A stretch of DNA of 64,000 bases from Phreatobacter sp. (GTDB lineage Bacteria; Pseudomonadota; Alphaproteobacteria; Rhizobiales; Phreatobacteraceae). The notes beneath the pieces were generated by a model that was not told the DNA's origin, did not search any database, and worked only from the letters and a program-made list of their open reading frames with translations. The stretch spans positions 399,685 to 463,684 of the forward strand of contig NZ_JAEULY010000015.1 of the NCBI RefSeq assembly GCF_016793595.1. The letters are read 5' to 3'. The position numbers and the translations under genes were made by a program. Below, piece by piece: positions 43,846 to 53,789 of this stretch. How positions within the stretch are numbered: the first letter of the stretch is position 1; the number at the start of each line of letters is the position of its first letter.

Positions 43846-44604
43846 CTACCGAACCTCGATCCGGACCCGCAGGCTGGTCCCGATGGACCGGCCATTCCGG
43901 AAGAAGAAGTCTCCGCTCATATCGCGCGCGGCGGCGGCCTCTGCCTGCTCCCGGGTCGGTCCGGCCGGATTGGCCGCGTGTTCCGCCTGGAATCTCTCCA
44001 TCGCGGCGGAGAAGCCAGGCGTCGCGTAAAGGGCGGGCCGCCTCACCAGAGCCTGTCCCTCGTCATTCATGGCGATGAACGAGCCCCGCACCTGTGTGCT
44101 GACATCGACCTGATTGATGCAGGCTCCGCCAGTGCCGCAGGGCGCTCCCGGTATCAGCTCGATCCACTTCGGGCCACCGACAAGGACCGCATAGTACATC
44201 AGGCTGGCCCTGCCCTCGGGAACACCGCTCGCGCGCAGCCCCTCGTAGAAGGCCCGATGGGTGACGCGCCATTCCCGGACCTGCCGGATGCAATAGTGAT
44301 CGTGGATCACGGCCGCCCGGATGAAGGCCTCGTCGAAGGGCGCGCCGACGAATGGCTGCGCCCAGGACGGGATCGAGGCGCCATCGGTCTCAAGACCCTT
44401 CCTCGCCTCCCAGCCCAGCCCGTTGGCATCGATGAAGCCGAAATTCTCGTCGAGGCGGCACTTTCCGGAAGCGGCGCACCCGTCCGGCACGAGCTTCAGC
44501 ACGCCGACGAAGCGGGCCTGCGCCCATGCCGATGCGGGCGCGAAGAGGGGCCCCCCAAGCGCCGCAAGCAATAGCCAGCATGCAATTCGAAAACCTCGCC
44601 TCAT
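43846..44604 (-). CDS. Secreted DUF1353-family protein
   Basis: A 252-residue protein with a signal peptide (residues 1-29: MRRGFRIACWLLLAALGG.., ending ASAWAQ). The DUF1353 core includes ETDGASIPSWAQPFVG near residue 69 and IRAAVIHDHYCI near 95, the HDxxC-type pattern of this family; the rest is hydrophilic. DUF1353 is mostly known from phage and chromosomal hypothetical genes. ATG 44604 was chosen for the signal peptide. The gene is divergent from rph. Confidence 0.8.
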   Translation of the reverse strand: MRRGFRIACWLLLAALGGPLFAPASAWAQARFVGVLKLVPDGCAASGKCRLDENFGFIDANGLGWEARKGLETDGASIPSWAQPFVGAPFDEAFIRAAVIHDHYCIRQVREWRVTHRAFYEGLRASGVPEGRASLMYYAVLVGGPKWIELIPGAPCGTGGACINQVDVSTQVRGSFIAMNDEGQALVRRPALYATPGFSAAMERFQAEHAANPAGPTREQAEAAAARDMSGDFFFRNGRSIGTSLRVRIEVR

Positions 44605-44787
44605 GACATACCCCGCGCAACGTGAACGAGCAGAACCGGCGAATTGCACCATTTCCTATGGCTTCTTCGCCTCTTCATCTACTGGTGGGAATACGGATCG
44701 ACCGGCAGCGCCCGAACCGGCATGTCCTTGCCGCGCGAGCCGTCCCGCCCTATGACCCCGCGATCTCAACGAATGCCGGACACCCCG

Positions 44788-45501
44788 ATGCGACCCTCCA
44801 AACGCGCGCCCGACGCGCTGCGCCCCGTCTCGCTGGAACGTGCGGTCGCCCGCTACGCCGAAGGCTCGTGCTTCGTGAAGTTCGGCAATACCCACGTGCT
44901 CTGCACGGCCTCGCTCGAGGAAAAGCCGCCGCCGTGGCTGCGCGGTCAGGGTCGCGGCTGGGTCACGGCTGAATATTCGATGCTGCCGCGCGCGACGCTG
45001 GAGCGTACCCGCCGCGAATCAACCTCCGGCAAACCCTCGGGACGCACGCAGGAAATCCAGCGCCTGATCGGCCGCTCGCTGCGCACCGTGGTCGATCTCC
45101 AGCTTCTGGGCGAGCGGCAGATCACCATCGACTGCGACGTGATCCAGGCCGATGGCGGCACGCGCACGGCCTCGATCACCGGCGCCTGGGTGGCGCTGCA
45201 TGACTGCATCGCCTGGATGACGGCGCGTTCCATGCTGAAGGCGAACCCGATCCGCGACCATCTGGCGGCAGTGTCCTGCGGCATCTACGAGGGCACGCCG
45301 GTGCTCGACCTCGACTATGCCGAGGACTCGGAGGCCGATACCGACGCCAATTTCGTCATTACCGGCAAGGGCGGCATCGTCGAGATTCAGGGCACGGCCG
45401 AGAAGACGCCGTTCACCGACGAGGAACTGCTGCGGCTGCTGGCGCTCGCCAAGGACGGCTGCGCCAGGCTCGTCGACCTCCAGAAGACGGCGGTGGCATG
45501 A
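44788..45501 (+). CDS. rph: Ribonuclease PH
   Basis: A 237-residue phosphorolytic exoribonuclease that trims tRNA 3' ends. The family N-terminus [16 protein letters not shown], the RNA-binding [16 protein letters not shown] near residue 62, and the catalytic-site segment [14 protein letters not shown] near 115 are present. ATG 44788 gives the standard start; the frame extends upstream to 44644. It is followed by rdgB with a 4-base overlap and by hemW, an arrangement common in Rhizobiales. Confidence 0.97.
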   Translation: MRPSKRAPDALRPVSLERAVARYAEGSCFVKFGNTHVLCTASLEEKPPPWLRGQGRGWVTAEYSMLPRATLERTRRESTSGKPSGRTQEIQRLIGRSLRTVVDLQLLGERQITIDCDVIQADGGTRTASITGAWVALHDCIAWMTARSMLKANPIRDHLAAVSCGIYEGTPVLDLDYAEDSEADTDANFVITGKGGIVEIQGTAEKTPFTDEELLRLLALAKDGCARLVDLQKTAVA

Positions 45502-46145
45502 CCCGTCTCGGCCCCGGCCTGAAGCTCGTCGTCGCGACCCACAACAAGGGCAAGCTCGCCGAGTTCCGCGACCTTCTGGGCCCTCACGGCATCGCGCTGA
45601 CCTCGGCGGGCGAACTCGGCCTGCCGGAGCCGGCCGAAACCGGCACGCTCTATGCCGAGAACGCCGCGATCAAGGCGCGGGCGGCGACCACGGCCACCGG
45701 CCTGCCAGCGATCTCCGACGATTCCGGGCTCGCCATCGACGCGCTCGACGGCGCGCCGGGCCTGTTCACCGCCGACTGGGCCGGCAATCCCCGCGATTTC
45801 GCCGCCGCCATGGCGCGGGTCGATCGCGAGCTGTCGCTGCGCGGCGTCGCGACCACCGGCGCGAAGGCGCATTTCGTCTCGGCGCTGTGCCTGACATGGC
45901 CCGACGGCACCGAGCAGATCTTCGAAGGCCGGGTGTTCGGCACGCTCGTCTGGCCGCCGCGCGGCGACAAGGGCTTCGGCTACGACCCGATGTTCCTTCC
46001 CGACGGCCACGCCCTGACCTTCGGCGAGATGGGTCCCGAGGCCAAACACGGCCTGCCGCTGAAGGGCGAGGGCCTGTCGCACCGGGCGCGCGCCTTCATG
46101 AAGCTGGCGGATTCGGTGCTTGGTGACGCGGCGGGCAAAGCCTAG
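45498..46145 (+). CDS. rdgB: dITP/XTP pyrophosphatase (non-canonical purine NTP pyrophosphatase)
   Basis: A 215-residue Ham1/RdgB-family enzyme that hydrolyses dITP and XTP to keep them out of DNA and RNA. Motifs are [13 protein letters not shown] near residue 10, [11 protein letters not shown] near 73, and [12 protein letters not shown] near 158. Its start overlaps the rph stop (ATGA), which indicates coupled translation. Confidence 0.96.
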   Translation: MTRLGPGLKLVVATHNKGKLAEFRDLLGPHGIALTSAGELGLPEPAETGTLYAENAAIKARAATTATGLPAISDDSGLAIDALDGAPGLFTADWAGNPRDFAAAMARVDRELSLRGVATTGAKAHFVSALCLTWPDGTEQIFEGRVFGTLVWPPRGDKGFGYDPMFLPDGHALTFGEMGPEAKHGLPLKGEGLSHRARAFMKLADSVLGDAAGKA

Positions 46146-46154
46146 ATACAGCCG

Positions 46155-47339
46155 ATGACGACCGACCTTCCGGGCATGGGCACCAAGGGCGATCCCGGCT
46201 TCGGGATCTATGTCCACTGGCCGTTCTGCGCCTCCAAATGCCCCTATTGCGACTTCAACAGCCACGTGCGGCATGTCGCGCCGGACCAGCAGCGCTTCGT
46301 CGCGGCCTTCGCCCGGGAACTGGCGACCAACGCGCGACGGACGCCGGGGCGCACGGTGTCCTCCATCTTCCTCGGCGGCGGTACGCCCTCGCTGATGGAG
46401 CCGGCGACCGTCGGCGCGGTGCTGGACGAGATCGCGCGGCTCTGGCCGGTCGCCGCCGATTGCGAAGTGACGCTGGAGGCCAACCCGACCAGCGTCGAGG
46501 CCGAGCGCTTCAAGGGCTTCCGCGCGGCCGGCGTCAACCGCGTCTCGCTCGGCGTGCAGGCGCTCGACGACAAGGATCTCAAGAGCCTCGGCCGCATGCA
46601 TTCGGTGGACGAGGCGCTGCGCGCGGTCGATGTCGCCCGGAGCCACTTCGACCGCTATTCCTTCGACCTGATCTATGCCCGGCCCGGCCAGACGGCGCAG
46701 GCGTGGGAGGCAGAGCTCCGGCGCGCCATATCGGAGGCCGCCGAACACCTGTCGCTCTACCAGCTGACCATCGAGGCCGGCACTGTGTTCGAGGCGCTGC
46801 ACAAGGCCGGCAAGCTCGCCATGCCCGACCCGGAGACAGGGCGCGTGCTCTACGACCTGACACAGGGCATCTGCGCGGCGGAGGGACTGCCGGCCTACGA
46901 GATCTCCAACCACGCCCGGCCGGGCGCGGAGTGCCGGCACAATCTGATCTACTGGCGTTCCGGCGATTTCGTCGGCGCCGGCCCCGGCGCGCATGGCCGC
47001 CTGACACTCGGCAACGGCCGTGTCGCGACCTCGACCGAGCGACATCCGGAGACCTGGCTGGACCTGGTGGAGCGGCAGGGTTCGGGGATGATTGCGGAAG
47101 AGCATCTCGTCCAGATCGAGAATGCCGACGAATTCCTCGTGATGGGCTTGAGGCTCGCCGAGGGCATCGACCTTGCCCGCTACGAGGCGTTGTCGGGCCA
47201 GTCGCTCGATCCCGAGCGCATCGATTTCCTCGAAGGCGAGGGTCTGGTGCAGCGCCTGCCCGGCGAGCGGCTCAAGGTGACGCCGCTCGGCTTTCCCGTG
47301 CTCGACGCTGTCGTCGCTGACCTCGCGCGATTGGACTGA
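46155..47339 (+). CDS. hemW: Heme chaperone HemW (coproporphyrinogen III oxidase-like radical SAM protein)
   Basis: A 394-residue radical-SAM protein. The iron-sulfur motif CASKCPYC has its cysteines at residues 25, 29 and 32, followed by DFNSHV; GGGTPSLM and ANPTSVE are further family signatures, and the C-terminal HemN domain is present. The CxxxCxxC followed by directly DFNS and lack of the N-terminal extension separate it from true HemN. It follows rdgB by 9 bases. Confidence 0.93.
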   Translation: MTTDLPGMGTKGDPGFGIYVHWPFCASKCPYCDFNSHVRHVAPDQQRFVAAFARELATNARRTPGRTVSSIFLGGGTPSLMEPATVGAVLDEIARLWPVAADCEVTLEANPTSVEAERFKGFRAAGVNRVSLGVQALDDKDLKSLGRMHSVDEALRAVDVARSHFDRYSFDLIYARPGQTAQAWEAELRRAISEAAEHLSLYQLTIEAGTVFEALHKAGKLAMPDPETGRVLYDLTQGICAAEGLPAYEISNHARPGAECRHNLIYWRSGDFVGAGPGAHGRLTLGNGRVATSTERHPETWLDLVERQGSGMIAEEHLVQIENADEFLVMGLRLAEGIDLARYEALSGQSLDPERIDFLEGEGLVQRLPGERLKVTPLGFPVLDAVVADLARLD

Positions 47340-47415
47340 ACGCGTTTTGCACGCTGATCGCGCGCTTCTCTTCACGCGAACCGGTACCCACTTCGCTCAG
47401 AAGCGCTATGGCCGA

Positions 47416-48129
47416 TTAGCGGCAGGCCCGCCCGCCTCCCATGTCGAGGTGGAAATGGTCGCGGTGCAGGGCGTTGAAGACGGGCGAGAGCGTTACGTCG
47501 AACCATCGGCATGCGGCATCGCGGGCATGGCGCATGAAGGCGACGCGGGCCGCATCCTCCGACGACCAGTCGCCGAGCAGCGTCAGCCGCCGCCCGTCCG
47601 CCAGCACGAAGCCGCCGATGTCGATGGCGTCGGCGGTCGCGTGGCGGCTGCGCCGGCCGGCCGGCGCGTGGTTGATGTTTCGGCAGGAATAGGTGCCCAT
47701 GTGCTCGATCCGCGCGACCTCGCTGCCGAGATGCTCGCGCGCAGCCCTCGACAGGCCATGACGCTCGTAGAGGGCGAGCGCCAGCACCGCCCGGCAGGAG
47801 AGAACGACCGGCGAGGACAGTGTCGCGCGGGAAAGCCGGGCGACCCGGCCGGCATTGGCGAAGCCGCAGCCTTCGCCCGTTACCTGATCGGGCACCGCAT
47901 CGAAGCGCAGATCCGCACGATCCAGCGCCGCACGGCAAAGGCCGGGGTCGGCGCGGGCGCGCGAGACCTTGAACGCCGTGAGAAAGCCCGGCTCGTCACG
48001 GATGTCGAGCGGCGCGAAGGGGTTCAGTTCCGGCGGAACCGTGACACGCCCAGCCGCGACGAGCAGCATCAGCCCCAGCAGGAGGAGCGCGAGACCGCCG
48101 ATGACGGCGCGGGCGAGGCGCAGGGCCAT
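47416..48129 (-). CDS. Extensin-like C-terminal domain protein
   Basis: A 237-residue protein with an N-terminal membrane anchor or signal (residues 7-27) and an extensin-like_C domain. The domain has an M15-peptidase-like look: cysteines in GLCRAAL, GEGCGFANAG and VVLSCRAV, the metal-ligand-like HATADAIDIGGF near residue 165, and HRDHFHLDMGG at the end. Proteins of this family in Rhizobiales are secreted or inner-membrane-anchored and may act on the cell wall. ATG 48129 was chosen; the frame continues upstream without family resemblance. Confidence 0.86.
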   Translation of the reverse strand: MALRLARAVIGGLALLLLGLMLLVAAGRVTVPPELNPFAPLDIRDEPGFLTAFKVSRARADPGLCRAALDRADLRFDAVPDQVTGEGCGFANAGRVARLSRATLSSPVVLSCRAVLALALYERHGLSRAAREHLGSEVARIEHMGTYSCRNINHAPAGRRSRHATADAIDIGGFVLADGRRLTLLGDWSSEDAARVAFMRHARDAACRWFDVTLSPVFNALHRDHFHLDMGGGRACR

Positions 48130-48231
48130 GGTGCAGCCTAACCGGGAGCCGGAGCGATGTTCCGGGCACCGGCCGCGACCGAGCGTCGCTGGCCGGTGGC
48201 GTTTTGGCCCGGCGCAGCCTAGTTTGCGGCC

Positions 48232-49620
48232 ATGCTCCAGCGGCTGCGCCTGCCGACACTGACCGACGCGACCTGGCATCCGAGCCTGCGCCTCGAAACC
48301 CTGATCCGTCTGCGCTGGTTCGCGGTGGTGGGACAGACCACGGCCATCGTCACGGTCTACTGGGCGCTGAACTCCGACCTGCCGCTGGATCTCTGCCTGC
48401 TGACCGTCGCCGCCTCGGCCTGGGTCAATATCGCGCTGCGCCTGCGCTACCCGCCCCATCATCGCCTGTCACCCTTCGAGGCCGGCGCGTCGCTCGCCTG
48501 GGACATCGTCCAGCTGGCGACGCTGCTTTACCTGACCGGCGGCCTGGAAAATCCCTTCGCCTTCCTGTTCATCGCGCCCGTGCTGATTTCGGCGACGTCC
48601 CAGCCGCCACGGGTGACGCTGATGCTCGGCCTGCTCGTGGTCGTCTCGGCGACCGTCGTCGCCTATGCGCATCTGCCGCTGCCGTGGGAGTGGCACGACG
48701 ACCTGCGCCTGCCGCCGCTCTATCTCGTGGGGGTCTATGCGGCCCTGCTGATCTGCATCTCGTTCATCGGCATCTATGCCTGGCAGGTCGCCGAGGAGCA
48801 GCGCCAGTTTGCCGATGCGCTGACCGCGACCGAGCTGGTCCTCGCGCGCGAGCAGCATCTCTCGCAGCTGGACGGGCTCGCCGCCGCCGCCGCCCATGAG
48901 CTCGGCACGCCGCTCGCCACCATCGCGCTCGTCACCAAGGAACTCGCCGGCGAACTGCCGAAGGACGGCCCGATCGGCGAGGACATGGCGCTGCTGCGCG
49001 AACAGGTCCAGCGCTGCCGCGACATCCTCGCCAAGCTGAAGAGCCTGTCGTCGGGCGACGCTCCCTTCGACACGATGTCGCTCGCCCAGCTCATCGAGGA
49101 GGTGGCGCAGCCGCATCGCTTCTTCGATGTGACCATCACGGTGGAGCTGCCGGAGAAGAGCGAGGACGAGCCGGTGATCGGCCGCAATCCGGGCCTGCTC
49201 TACGGCCTCGGCAACATCGTCGAGAACGCGGTCGATTTCGCCCGTTCGGCGGTGACCATCGCCGCGCGCTGGGACGAGGAGACGGTGCAGGTCTCGGTCA
49301 TGGACGACGGGCCCGGCTTTCCGCCCGAGATCATCGACCGGATCGGCGAGCCCTATTTCACCCGGCGCGGCAAGGGGCGCGGCGGCCGGTCCCGCGCCGA
49401 AGCCGAGCCGGGGGAGGACCAGTCCGGCCTCGGCCTCGGCGTGTTCATCGCCAAGACCCTGCTCCAGCGCTCCGGCGCGCGCATCGCCTATCGCAACCGG
49501 CCAGGCCCTGAAACCGGCGCGCTGGTCGAGGTTTCCTGGCCCCGCTCAGCCTTCGGGACCAGCGGCACGCGGGCGGCCGCGACATCGCCTGCGGCCCCGC
49601 ACGCCTGGCCGCCGACTTGA
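48232..49620 (+). CDS. regB: Redox sensor histidine kinase RegB/ActS
   Basis: A 462-residue membrane histidine kinase of the RegB/PrrB/ActS family. Six membrane segments lie in residues 28-190, with the quinone-site motif GGLENPFAFLF near 103. The H-box AHELGTPLATI has the phosphorylated His222, and the redox-sensing cysteine of the family is Cys262 in QVQRCRDIL. ATPase motifs follow (NIVENAVDF, DDGPGF, GLGLGVFIAKTL). It is followed by the partner response regulator. Quinone-pool and thiol redox state are the known inputs of the family. Confidence 0.95.
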   Translation: MLQRLRLPTLTDATWHPSLRLETLIRLRWFAVVGQTTAIVTVYWALNSDLPLDLCLLTVAASAWVNIALRLRYPPHHRLSPFEAGASLAWDIVQLATLLYLTGGLENPFAFLFIAPVLISATSQPPRVTLMLGLLVVVSATVVAYAHLPLPWEWHDDLRLPPLYLVGVYAALLICISFIGIYAWQVAEEQRQFADALTATELVLAREQHLSQLDGLAAAAAHELGTPLATIALVTKELAGELPKDGPIGEDMALLREQVQRCRDILAKLKSLSSGDAPFDTMSLAQLIEEVAQPHRFFDVTITVELPEKSEDEPVIGRNPGLLYGLGNIVENAVDFARSAVTIAARWDEETVQVSVMDDGPGFPPEIIDRIGEPYFTRRGKGRGGRSRAEAEPGEDQSGLGLGVFIAKTLLQRSGARIAYRNRPGPETGALVEVSWPRSAFGTSGTRAAATSPAAPHAWPPT

Positions 49621-49698
49621 GAGACGGAGCGCCAAGCCCTACATATCCCGCAAGAAACAATGCTGAATTGCCCCGATGCGGGCCCAGAGGAGACCCCG

Positions 49699-50271
49699 AT
49701 GCCGGAGATCGAGACCGCCCCGACCGCCCTCGCCATGGCGCTTCCGGCGGATCGGTCGCTGCTGGTGGTGGACGATGACAAGCCGTTCCTGCAGCGGCTG
49801 TGCCGGGCCATGGAGGCGCGCGGCTTCGCCGTCACCGCGGCCGAGAGCGTGGCCGATGGCCTGGCCGCCGTCGCCGCCAGACCGCCGGCTTTCGCTGTCG
49901 TGGACATGCGCCTTGCCGACGGCAACGGCCTCGACGTGATCTCCGCCCTCAAGAGCGCCCGGCCCGACGCGCGTGGCGTGATCCTGACCGGCTACGGCAA
50001 TATCGCGACGGCGGTGACGGCGGTGAAGCTCGGCGCGGTCGATTATCTCGCCAAGCCCGCCGATGCCGACGAGGTGTTCGCGGCGCTGATGGCCACGGGC
50101 GCCAAATCGGCCGACCTGCCGGAAAACCCGATGTCGGCGGACCGCGTGCGCTGGGAACATATCCAGCGGGTCTATGAGCTGTGCAGCCGGAACGTCTCGG
50201 AAACCGCGCGCCGGCTTGGCATGCACCGCCGCACGCTGCAGCGCATTCTGGCGAAGCGCGCGCCGCGCTGA
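49699..50271 (+). CDS. regA: Response regulator RegA/ActR
   Basis: A 190-residue response regulator. The receiver domain (about 20-135) has the acidic pocket VVDDDKPF and the phosphorylation site Asp69 in VVDMRLADG; a Pro-containing linker follows, and the C-terminal Fis-type helix-turn-helix reads NVSETARRLGMHRRTLQRI, almost invariant in RegA homologues. ATG 49699 follows GAGGAG by 7 bases; the frame opens at 49660. The pair regulates respiration, carbon, nitrogen and photosynthesis genes in alphaproteobacteria. Confidence 0.95.
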   Translation: MPEIETAPTALAMALPADRSLLVVDDDKPFLQRLCRAMEARGFAVTAAESVADGLAAVAARPPAFAVVDMRLADGNGLDVISALKSARPDARGVILTGYGNIATAVTAVKLGAVDYLAKPADADEVFAALMATGAKSADLPENPMSADRVRWEHIQRVYELCSRNVSETARRLGMHRRTLQRILAKRAPR

Positions 50272-50275
50272 GCCG

Positions 50276-50782
50276 TCAGAGGTCGGTCAGCCCCCGCGCC
50301 TGCGGGTCGCAAAGCAGCGTCATGCGGCCGGCGGCAGCGCGGGCGAAGCGGAGCATCATCACCTTGCGCGTCGGCGCGGACAGTGCCTGCGACGGCCCTT
50401 CCCGCACGATTTCCGCGTCATGGGCGTCGGCGAGGATGAGGCCGGCGTCCTCGGGGAGGATACCGACCGGGAAATCCGGCGCGACCGCGAAGAACACCCG
50501 GTCGGCGTGGGCGCGGTAGTCGCTCCACTTGCGGTCGGCCCTGAAATCCTCGACCGAGGACTTGATCTCGACGATCCAGAGCGCGCCGGTGCGCGACAGG
50601 GCCGTGAGATCGGCGCGCCGGCCCGAGGGCAGAGGAAGTTCGGGCACGACCGCGAGGTCCATGGCGGCGAACAGGCGCGTCACCCCGCGCGCAATGGCGA
50701 GCGCCCGGTCGGACTGGCGGCCATCGACGGGAGGAACGAGGGATGCGGCGGCAAGCGAGTTCATTGCCGCATTGTTGCTCAT
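50276..50782 (-). CDS. mmcB: MmcB-type DNA repair protein
   Basis: A 168-residue protein of the MmcB (DUF4382-like nuclease-fold) family, needed for mitomycin C resistance in Caulobacter. The core reads LPSGRRADLTALS near residue 57 and IVEIKSSVEDFRADRKW near 76, a PD-(D/E)xK-like pattern (D, then ExK). Start ATG 50782 or the ATG six codons in. A GAAT-N7-GAAC element at 50792-50806, one base off the LexA consensus, lies 10 bases upstream. It is divergent from rpsO and convergent with regA. Confidence 0.85.
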   Translation of the reverse strand: MSNNAAMNSLAAASLVPPVDGRQSDRALAIARGVTRLFAAMDLAVVPELPLPSGRRADLTALSRTGALWIVEIKSSVEDFRADRKWSDYRAHADRVFFAVAPDFPVGILPEDAGLILADAHDAEIVREGPSQALSAPTRKVMMLRFARAAAGRMTLLCDPQARGLTDL

Positions 50783-50791
50783 CTCCAGCAA

Positions 50792-50806
50792 GAATGAAAC
50801 GGGAAC
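50792..50806 (-). promoter_or_regulatory. Possible degenerate LexA box at mmcB
   Basis: GAAT (50792-50795), 7 bases, GAAC (50803-50806) differs at one base from GAAC-N7-GAAC. It is 10 bases before the mmcB start. The match is weak alone but fits the known DNA-damage role of mmcB. Confidence 0.35.
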
Positions 50807-50971
50807 GTTCGCTCTCGCTTCCCTTCCCGCCCTTTTCGTGTATAAGCCGCGCCTTCGGTGGCCCAATGGCCGCCGGACCATGCACCCTCGCGGCGTGCAT
50901 GGCCATCCGACCGCGCTGGACGACATCCCGGCGCCGGCCGCAAGACCCCTCAGTTCAGAAGGAACAGCCCG

Positions 50972-51241
50972 ATGTCGGTTTCCGACGCCCGCAAGGCCGA
51001 GCTCATCAAGGAATATGCGACCAAGGCCGGCGACACCGGTTCGCCCGAGGTCCAGGTTGCGATCCTCACCGAGCGCATCACCAACCTGACCGAGCATTTC
51101 AAGAGCCATACGAAGGACAATCATTCCCGTCGTGGCCTCCTGAAGATGGTCTCCGCGCGCCGCTCCCTGCTCGACTATGTCAAGCGCAAGGACGAGGCCC
51201 GCTACAAGACGCTGATCGAGCGTCTCGGCATCCGCCGCTGA
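50972..51241 (+). CDS. rpsO: 30S ribosomal protein S15
   Basis: An 89-residue ribosomal protein with the S15 pattern: [15 protein letters not shown] near residue 22, [19 protein letters not shown] near 38, and LLDYVKRKD near 65. ATG 50972 has a GAAGGAA site 7 bases before it; a TATAAG box (50841-50846) could serve as the -10. It is followed by an intrinsic terminator and then pnp, the conserved rpsO-pnp order. Confidence 0.98.
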   Translation: MSVSDARKAELIKEYATKAGDTGSPEVQVAILTERITNLTEHFKSHTKDNHSRRGLLKMVSARRSLLDYVKRKDEARYKTLIERLGIRR

Positions 51242-51251
51242 TCTCAAGGAC

Positions 51252-51276
51252 CGGCCCCGCCCGCGCGGGGCCGTTT
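51252..51276 (+). terminator. Terminator after rpsO
   Basis: CGGCCCCG (51252-51259), loop CCCGCG, and CGGGGCCG (51266-51273) form an 8-bp stem followed by TTT. The short T-run suggests partial termination, with read-through into pnp. Confidence 0.7.
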
Positions 51277-51556
51277 CGCATCCGGGCATCCCGTGCGGGG
51301 CCGATGAGCGGCCAACGCGACGGCCATGCCCCATCTAGAAGGGCTATCCCGATCCCGGGCGCCCCAACCGAAGGGCCTCCGCGCTGATCGCGAGGCCCGG
51401 CTCAACAAGGCCAGACCACTGGACCACCAGATCGCCATGGCAGGATCGCAGCGAGCCGGGGACGCGAACGCGTCCTGAAGCCGGTCCGCTTGCGGGCCTC
51501 TCGCCGTTCTGCCCATGGCCATCCGCCGTCCGTACGTCCGAGAAAGGAAAGAAGAA
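51277..51556 (+). other. Leader region of pnp with a hairpin
   Basis: The 315-base gap from rpsO to pnp holds, after the terminator, a hairpin GGGCCTC (51373-51379) with GAGGCCC (51392-51398) and inner CGCG arms. It lies about 160 bases before the pnp ATG, where pnp leaders in other bacteria have an RNase III-processed stem. I see no clear promoter boxes. Confidence 0.5.
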
Positions 51557-53710
51557 ATGTTCGATATCCATCGCGAGGAGATCACCTGGGGTGGTCGCAA
51601 GCTCGTCCTCGAAACCGGCAAGGTTGCCCGCCAGGCCCATGGCGCCGTGCTCGCCACCTATGGCGAGACGACCGTGCTCGCCACCGTCGTCTCCAATTTC
51701 GAGCCGAAGGCCGGCATCGACTTCTTCCCGCTGACCGTCAACTACCAGGAGAAGTTCTTCGCGGCCGGCCGCATTCCCGGCGGCTACTTCAAGCGCGAGG
51801 GTCAGCCGACCGAGCGCGAGACGCTCATCTCCCGCCTGATCGACCGCCCGATCCGCCCGCTCTTCGTCGACGGCTACAAGAACGAGACGCAGGTCATCGT
51901 CACCACGCTCTCCCATGACATGGAGAACGATCCCGACATCCTCGCCATGGTCGCCGCCTCGGCCGCGCTGACCCTCTCCGGCGTGCCCTTCATGGGCCCG
52001 GTCGGCGGCGCTCGCGTCGGCTATATCGACGGCGAATACGTGCTGAACCCCTATGTCGACGACATGAAGGACTCGAAGCTCGATCTCGTCGTCGCCGGCA
52101 CCGCCGACGCCGTGCTGATGGTCGAGTCGGAAGCCTCCGAGCTGTCCGAGGAGGTCATGCTCGGCGCCGTCATGTTCGGCCACAAGTACTTCCAGCCGGT
52201 CATCAATGCGATCATCAAGCTGGCCGACAAGGCCGCCAAGGAGCCGCGCGCCTTCGCCCCGCCGGACCATTCGGCGCTGGAGAAGCAGATGCTGGCGCTG
52301 GTCGAGGCGGACCTCCGCGCCGCCTATTCGATCCGCGAGAAGACCGCCCGCTACGCCGCCGTCGGCGAGGTGAAGAAGAAGGCGATCGAGGCTTTCGCCG
52401 GCGATGCCGCCGAGGGCAAGAACGACAAGCTGGTGGTTGCCGGCGTGTTCAAGGAGCTGGAGGCCAAGGTCGTCCGCTGGAACATCCTCGACACCGGCAG
52501 CCGCATCGACGGCCGCGACGTGAAGACGGTCCGCCCGATCGTCTCCGATGTCGGCGTCCTGCCGCGCACCCACGGTTCGGCGCTGTTCACCCGCGGCGAA
52601 ACGCAGGCGATGGTCGTCACCACGCTCGGCACCGCCGAGGACGAGCAGTTCATCGACTCGCTGACCGGCACCTACAAGGAGAACTTCCTCCTTCACTACA
52701 ACTTCCCGCCCTTCTCGGTGGGCGAGGCCGGCCGCATGGGCCGTCCGGGCCGCCGCGAAGTCGGCCACGGCAAGCTCGCCTGGCGCGCCGTCCACCCGAT
52801 GCTGCCGGAGAAGCACGAGTTCCCCTACACGATCCGCGTCGTGTCGGAGATCACCGAGTCGAACGGTTCCTCGTCGATGGCCACCGTCTGCGGCGCCTCG
52901 CTGGCGCTGATGGACGCGGGCGTGCCGATCAAGCGGCCGGTCGCGGGCATCGCCATGGGCCTGATCCTCGAGGGTGAGCGCTACGCGGTGCTCTCCGACA
53001 TCCTCGGCGACGAGGATCATCTCGGCGACATGGACTTCAAGGTGGCCGGCACGGCCGAGGGCATCACCTCGCTGCAGATGGACATCAAGATCGCCGGCAT
53101 CACCGAGGAGATCATGAAGGTCGCCCTCGAACAGGCCAAGGGCGGCCGCGAGCACATTCTCGACGAGATGGCGAAGGCGCTGACCTCGGCGCGTTCGGAG
53201 CTCGGCGAGCACGCGCCGCGCATCGAGAGCTTCAAGATCCCGACCGACAAGATCCGCGAAGTCATCGGCACCGGCGGCAAGGTGATCCGCGAGATCGTCG
53301 AGAAGACCGGCGCCAAGGTGAACATCGAGGACGACGGCACCGTGAAGGTCGCTTCCGCCAACGGCGAGTCGATCCGCGCGGCGGTCAACTGGATCAAGTC
53401 GATCACGCAGGAGCCCGAGCTCGGCATGATCTACGAGGGCACCGTGGTGAAGGTCGTCGATTTCGGCGCCTTCGTGAACTTCTTCGGTTCGCGCGACGGC
53501 CTCGTCCACATCTCGCAGCTCGCCAACAACCGCGTCGGCAAAGTCACTGACGTGGTCAAGGAGGGCGACAAGGTGAAGGTGAAGCTGCTCGGCTTCGACG
53601 ATCGCGGCAAGACGCGCCTGTCCATGAAGGTCGTCGACCAGGCGACCGGCGAGGACCTCGAGAAGAAGGCCAAGGACACCCCGGCCGAAGAGGGCGACGC
53701 CGCCGAGTGA
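51557..53710 (+). CDS. pnp: Polyribonucleotide nucleotidyltransferase (PNPase)
   Basis: A 717-residue phosphorolytic exoribonuclease and degradosome partner. Two RNase PH domains cover about 1-210 and 310-540 ([49 protein letters not shown]), then a KH domain ([19 protein letters not shown] near 575) and an S1 domain ([18 protein letters not shown] near 630). ATG 51557 with the GAAAGGAAAG ribosome site gives the standard [11 protein letters not shown] start. It ends at a strong terminator. Confidence 0.98.
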   Translation: MFDIHREEITWGGRKLVLETGKVARQAHGAVLATYGETTVLATVVSNFEPKAGIDFFPLTVNYQEKFFAAGRIPGGYFKREGQPTERETLISRLIDRPIRPLFVDGYKNETQVIVTTLSHDMENDPDILAMVAASAALTLSGVPFMGPVGGARVGYIDGEYVLNPYVDDMKDSKLDLVVAGTADAVLMVESEASELSEEVMLGAVMFGHKYFQPVINAIIKLADKAAKEPRAFAPPDHSALEKQMLALVEADLRAAYSIREKTARYAAVGEVKKKAIEAFAGDAAEGKNDKLVVAGVFKELEAKVVRWNILDTGSRIDGRDVKTVRPIVSDVGVLPRTHGSALFTRGETQAMVVTTLGTAEDEQFIDSLTGTYKENFLLHYNFPPFSVGEAGRMGRPGRREVGHGKLAWRAVHPMLPEKHEFPYTIRVVSEITESNGSSSMATVCGASLALMDAGVPIKRPVAGIAMGLILEGERYAVLSDILGDEDHLGDMDFKVAGTAEGITSLQMDIKIAGITEEIMKVALEQAKGGREHILDEMAKALTSARSELGEHAPRIESFKIPTDKIREVIGTGGKVIREIVEKTGAKVNIEDDGTVKVASANGESIRAAVNWIKSITQEPELGMIYEGTVVKVVDFGAFVNFFGSRDGLVHISQLANNRVGKVTDVVKEGDKVKVKLLGFDDRGKTRLSMKVVDQATGEDLEKKAKDTPAEEGDAAE

Positions 53711-53736
53711 TCGGCGTCTTTTAGCCTCAGGAATGA

Positions 53737-53766
53737 GAAAAGGGCGGCTCTCGGGCCGCCCTTTTT
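53737..53766. terminator. Bidirectional intrinsic terminator between pnp and flagellin
   Basis: AAAAGGGCGGC (53737-53747), loop, and GCCGCCCTTTTTT (53755-53766) form a G/C stem flanked by A and T runs on either side, so it can end both the + strand pnp message and the minus-strand flagellin message. Confidence 0.9.
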
Positions 53767-53789
53767 TGTTTGGCCGCCGCTTATGAGCT

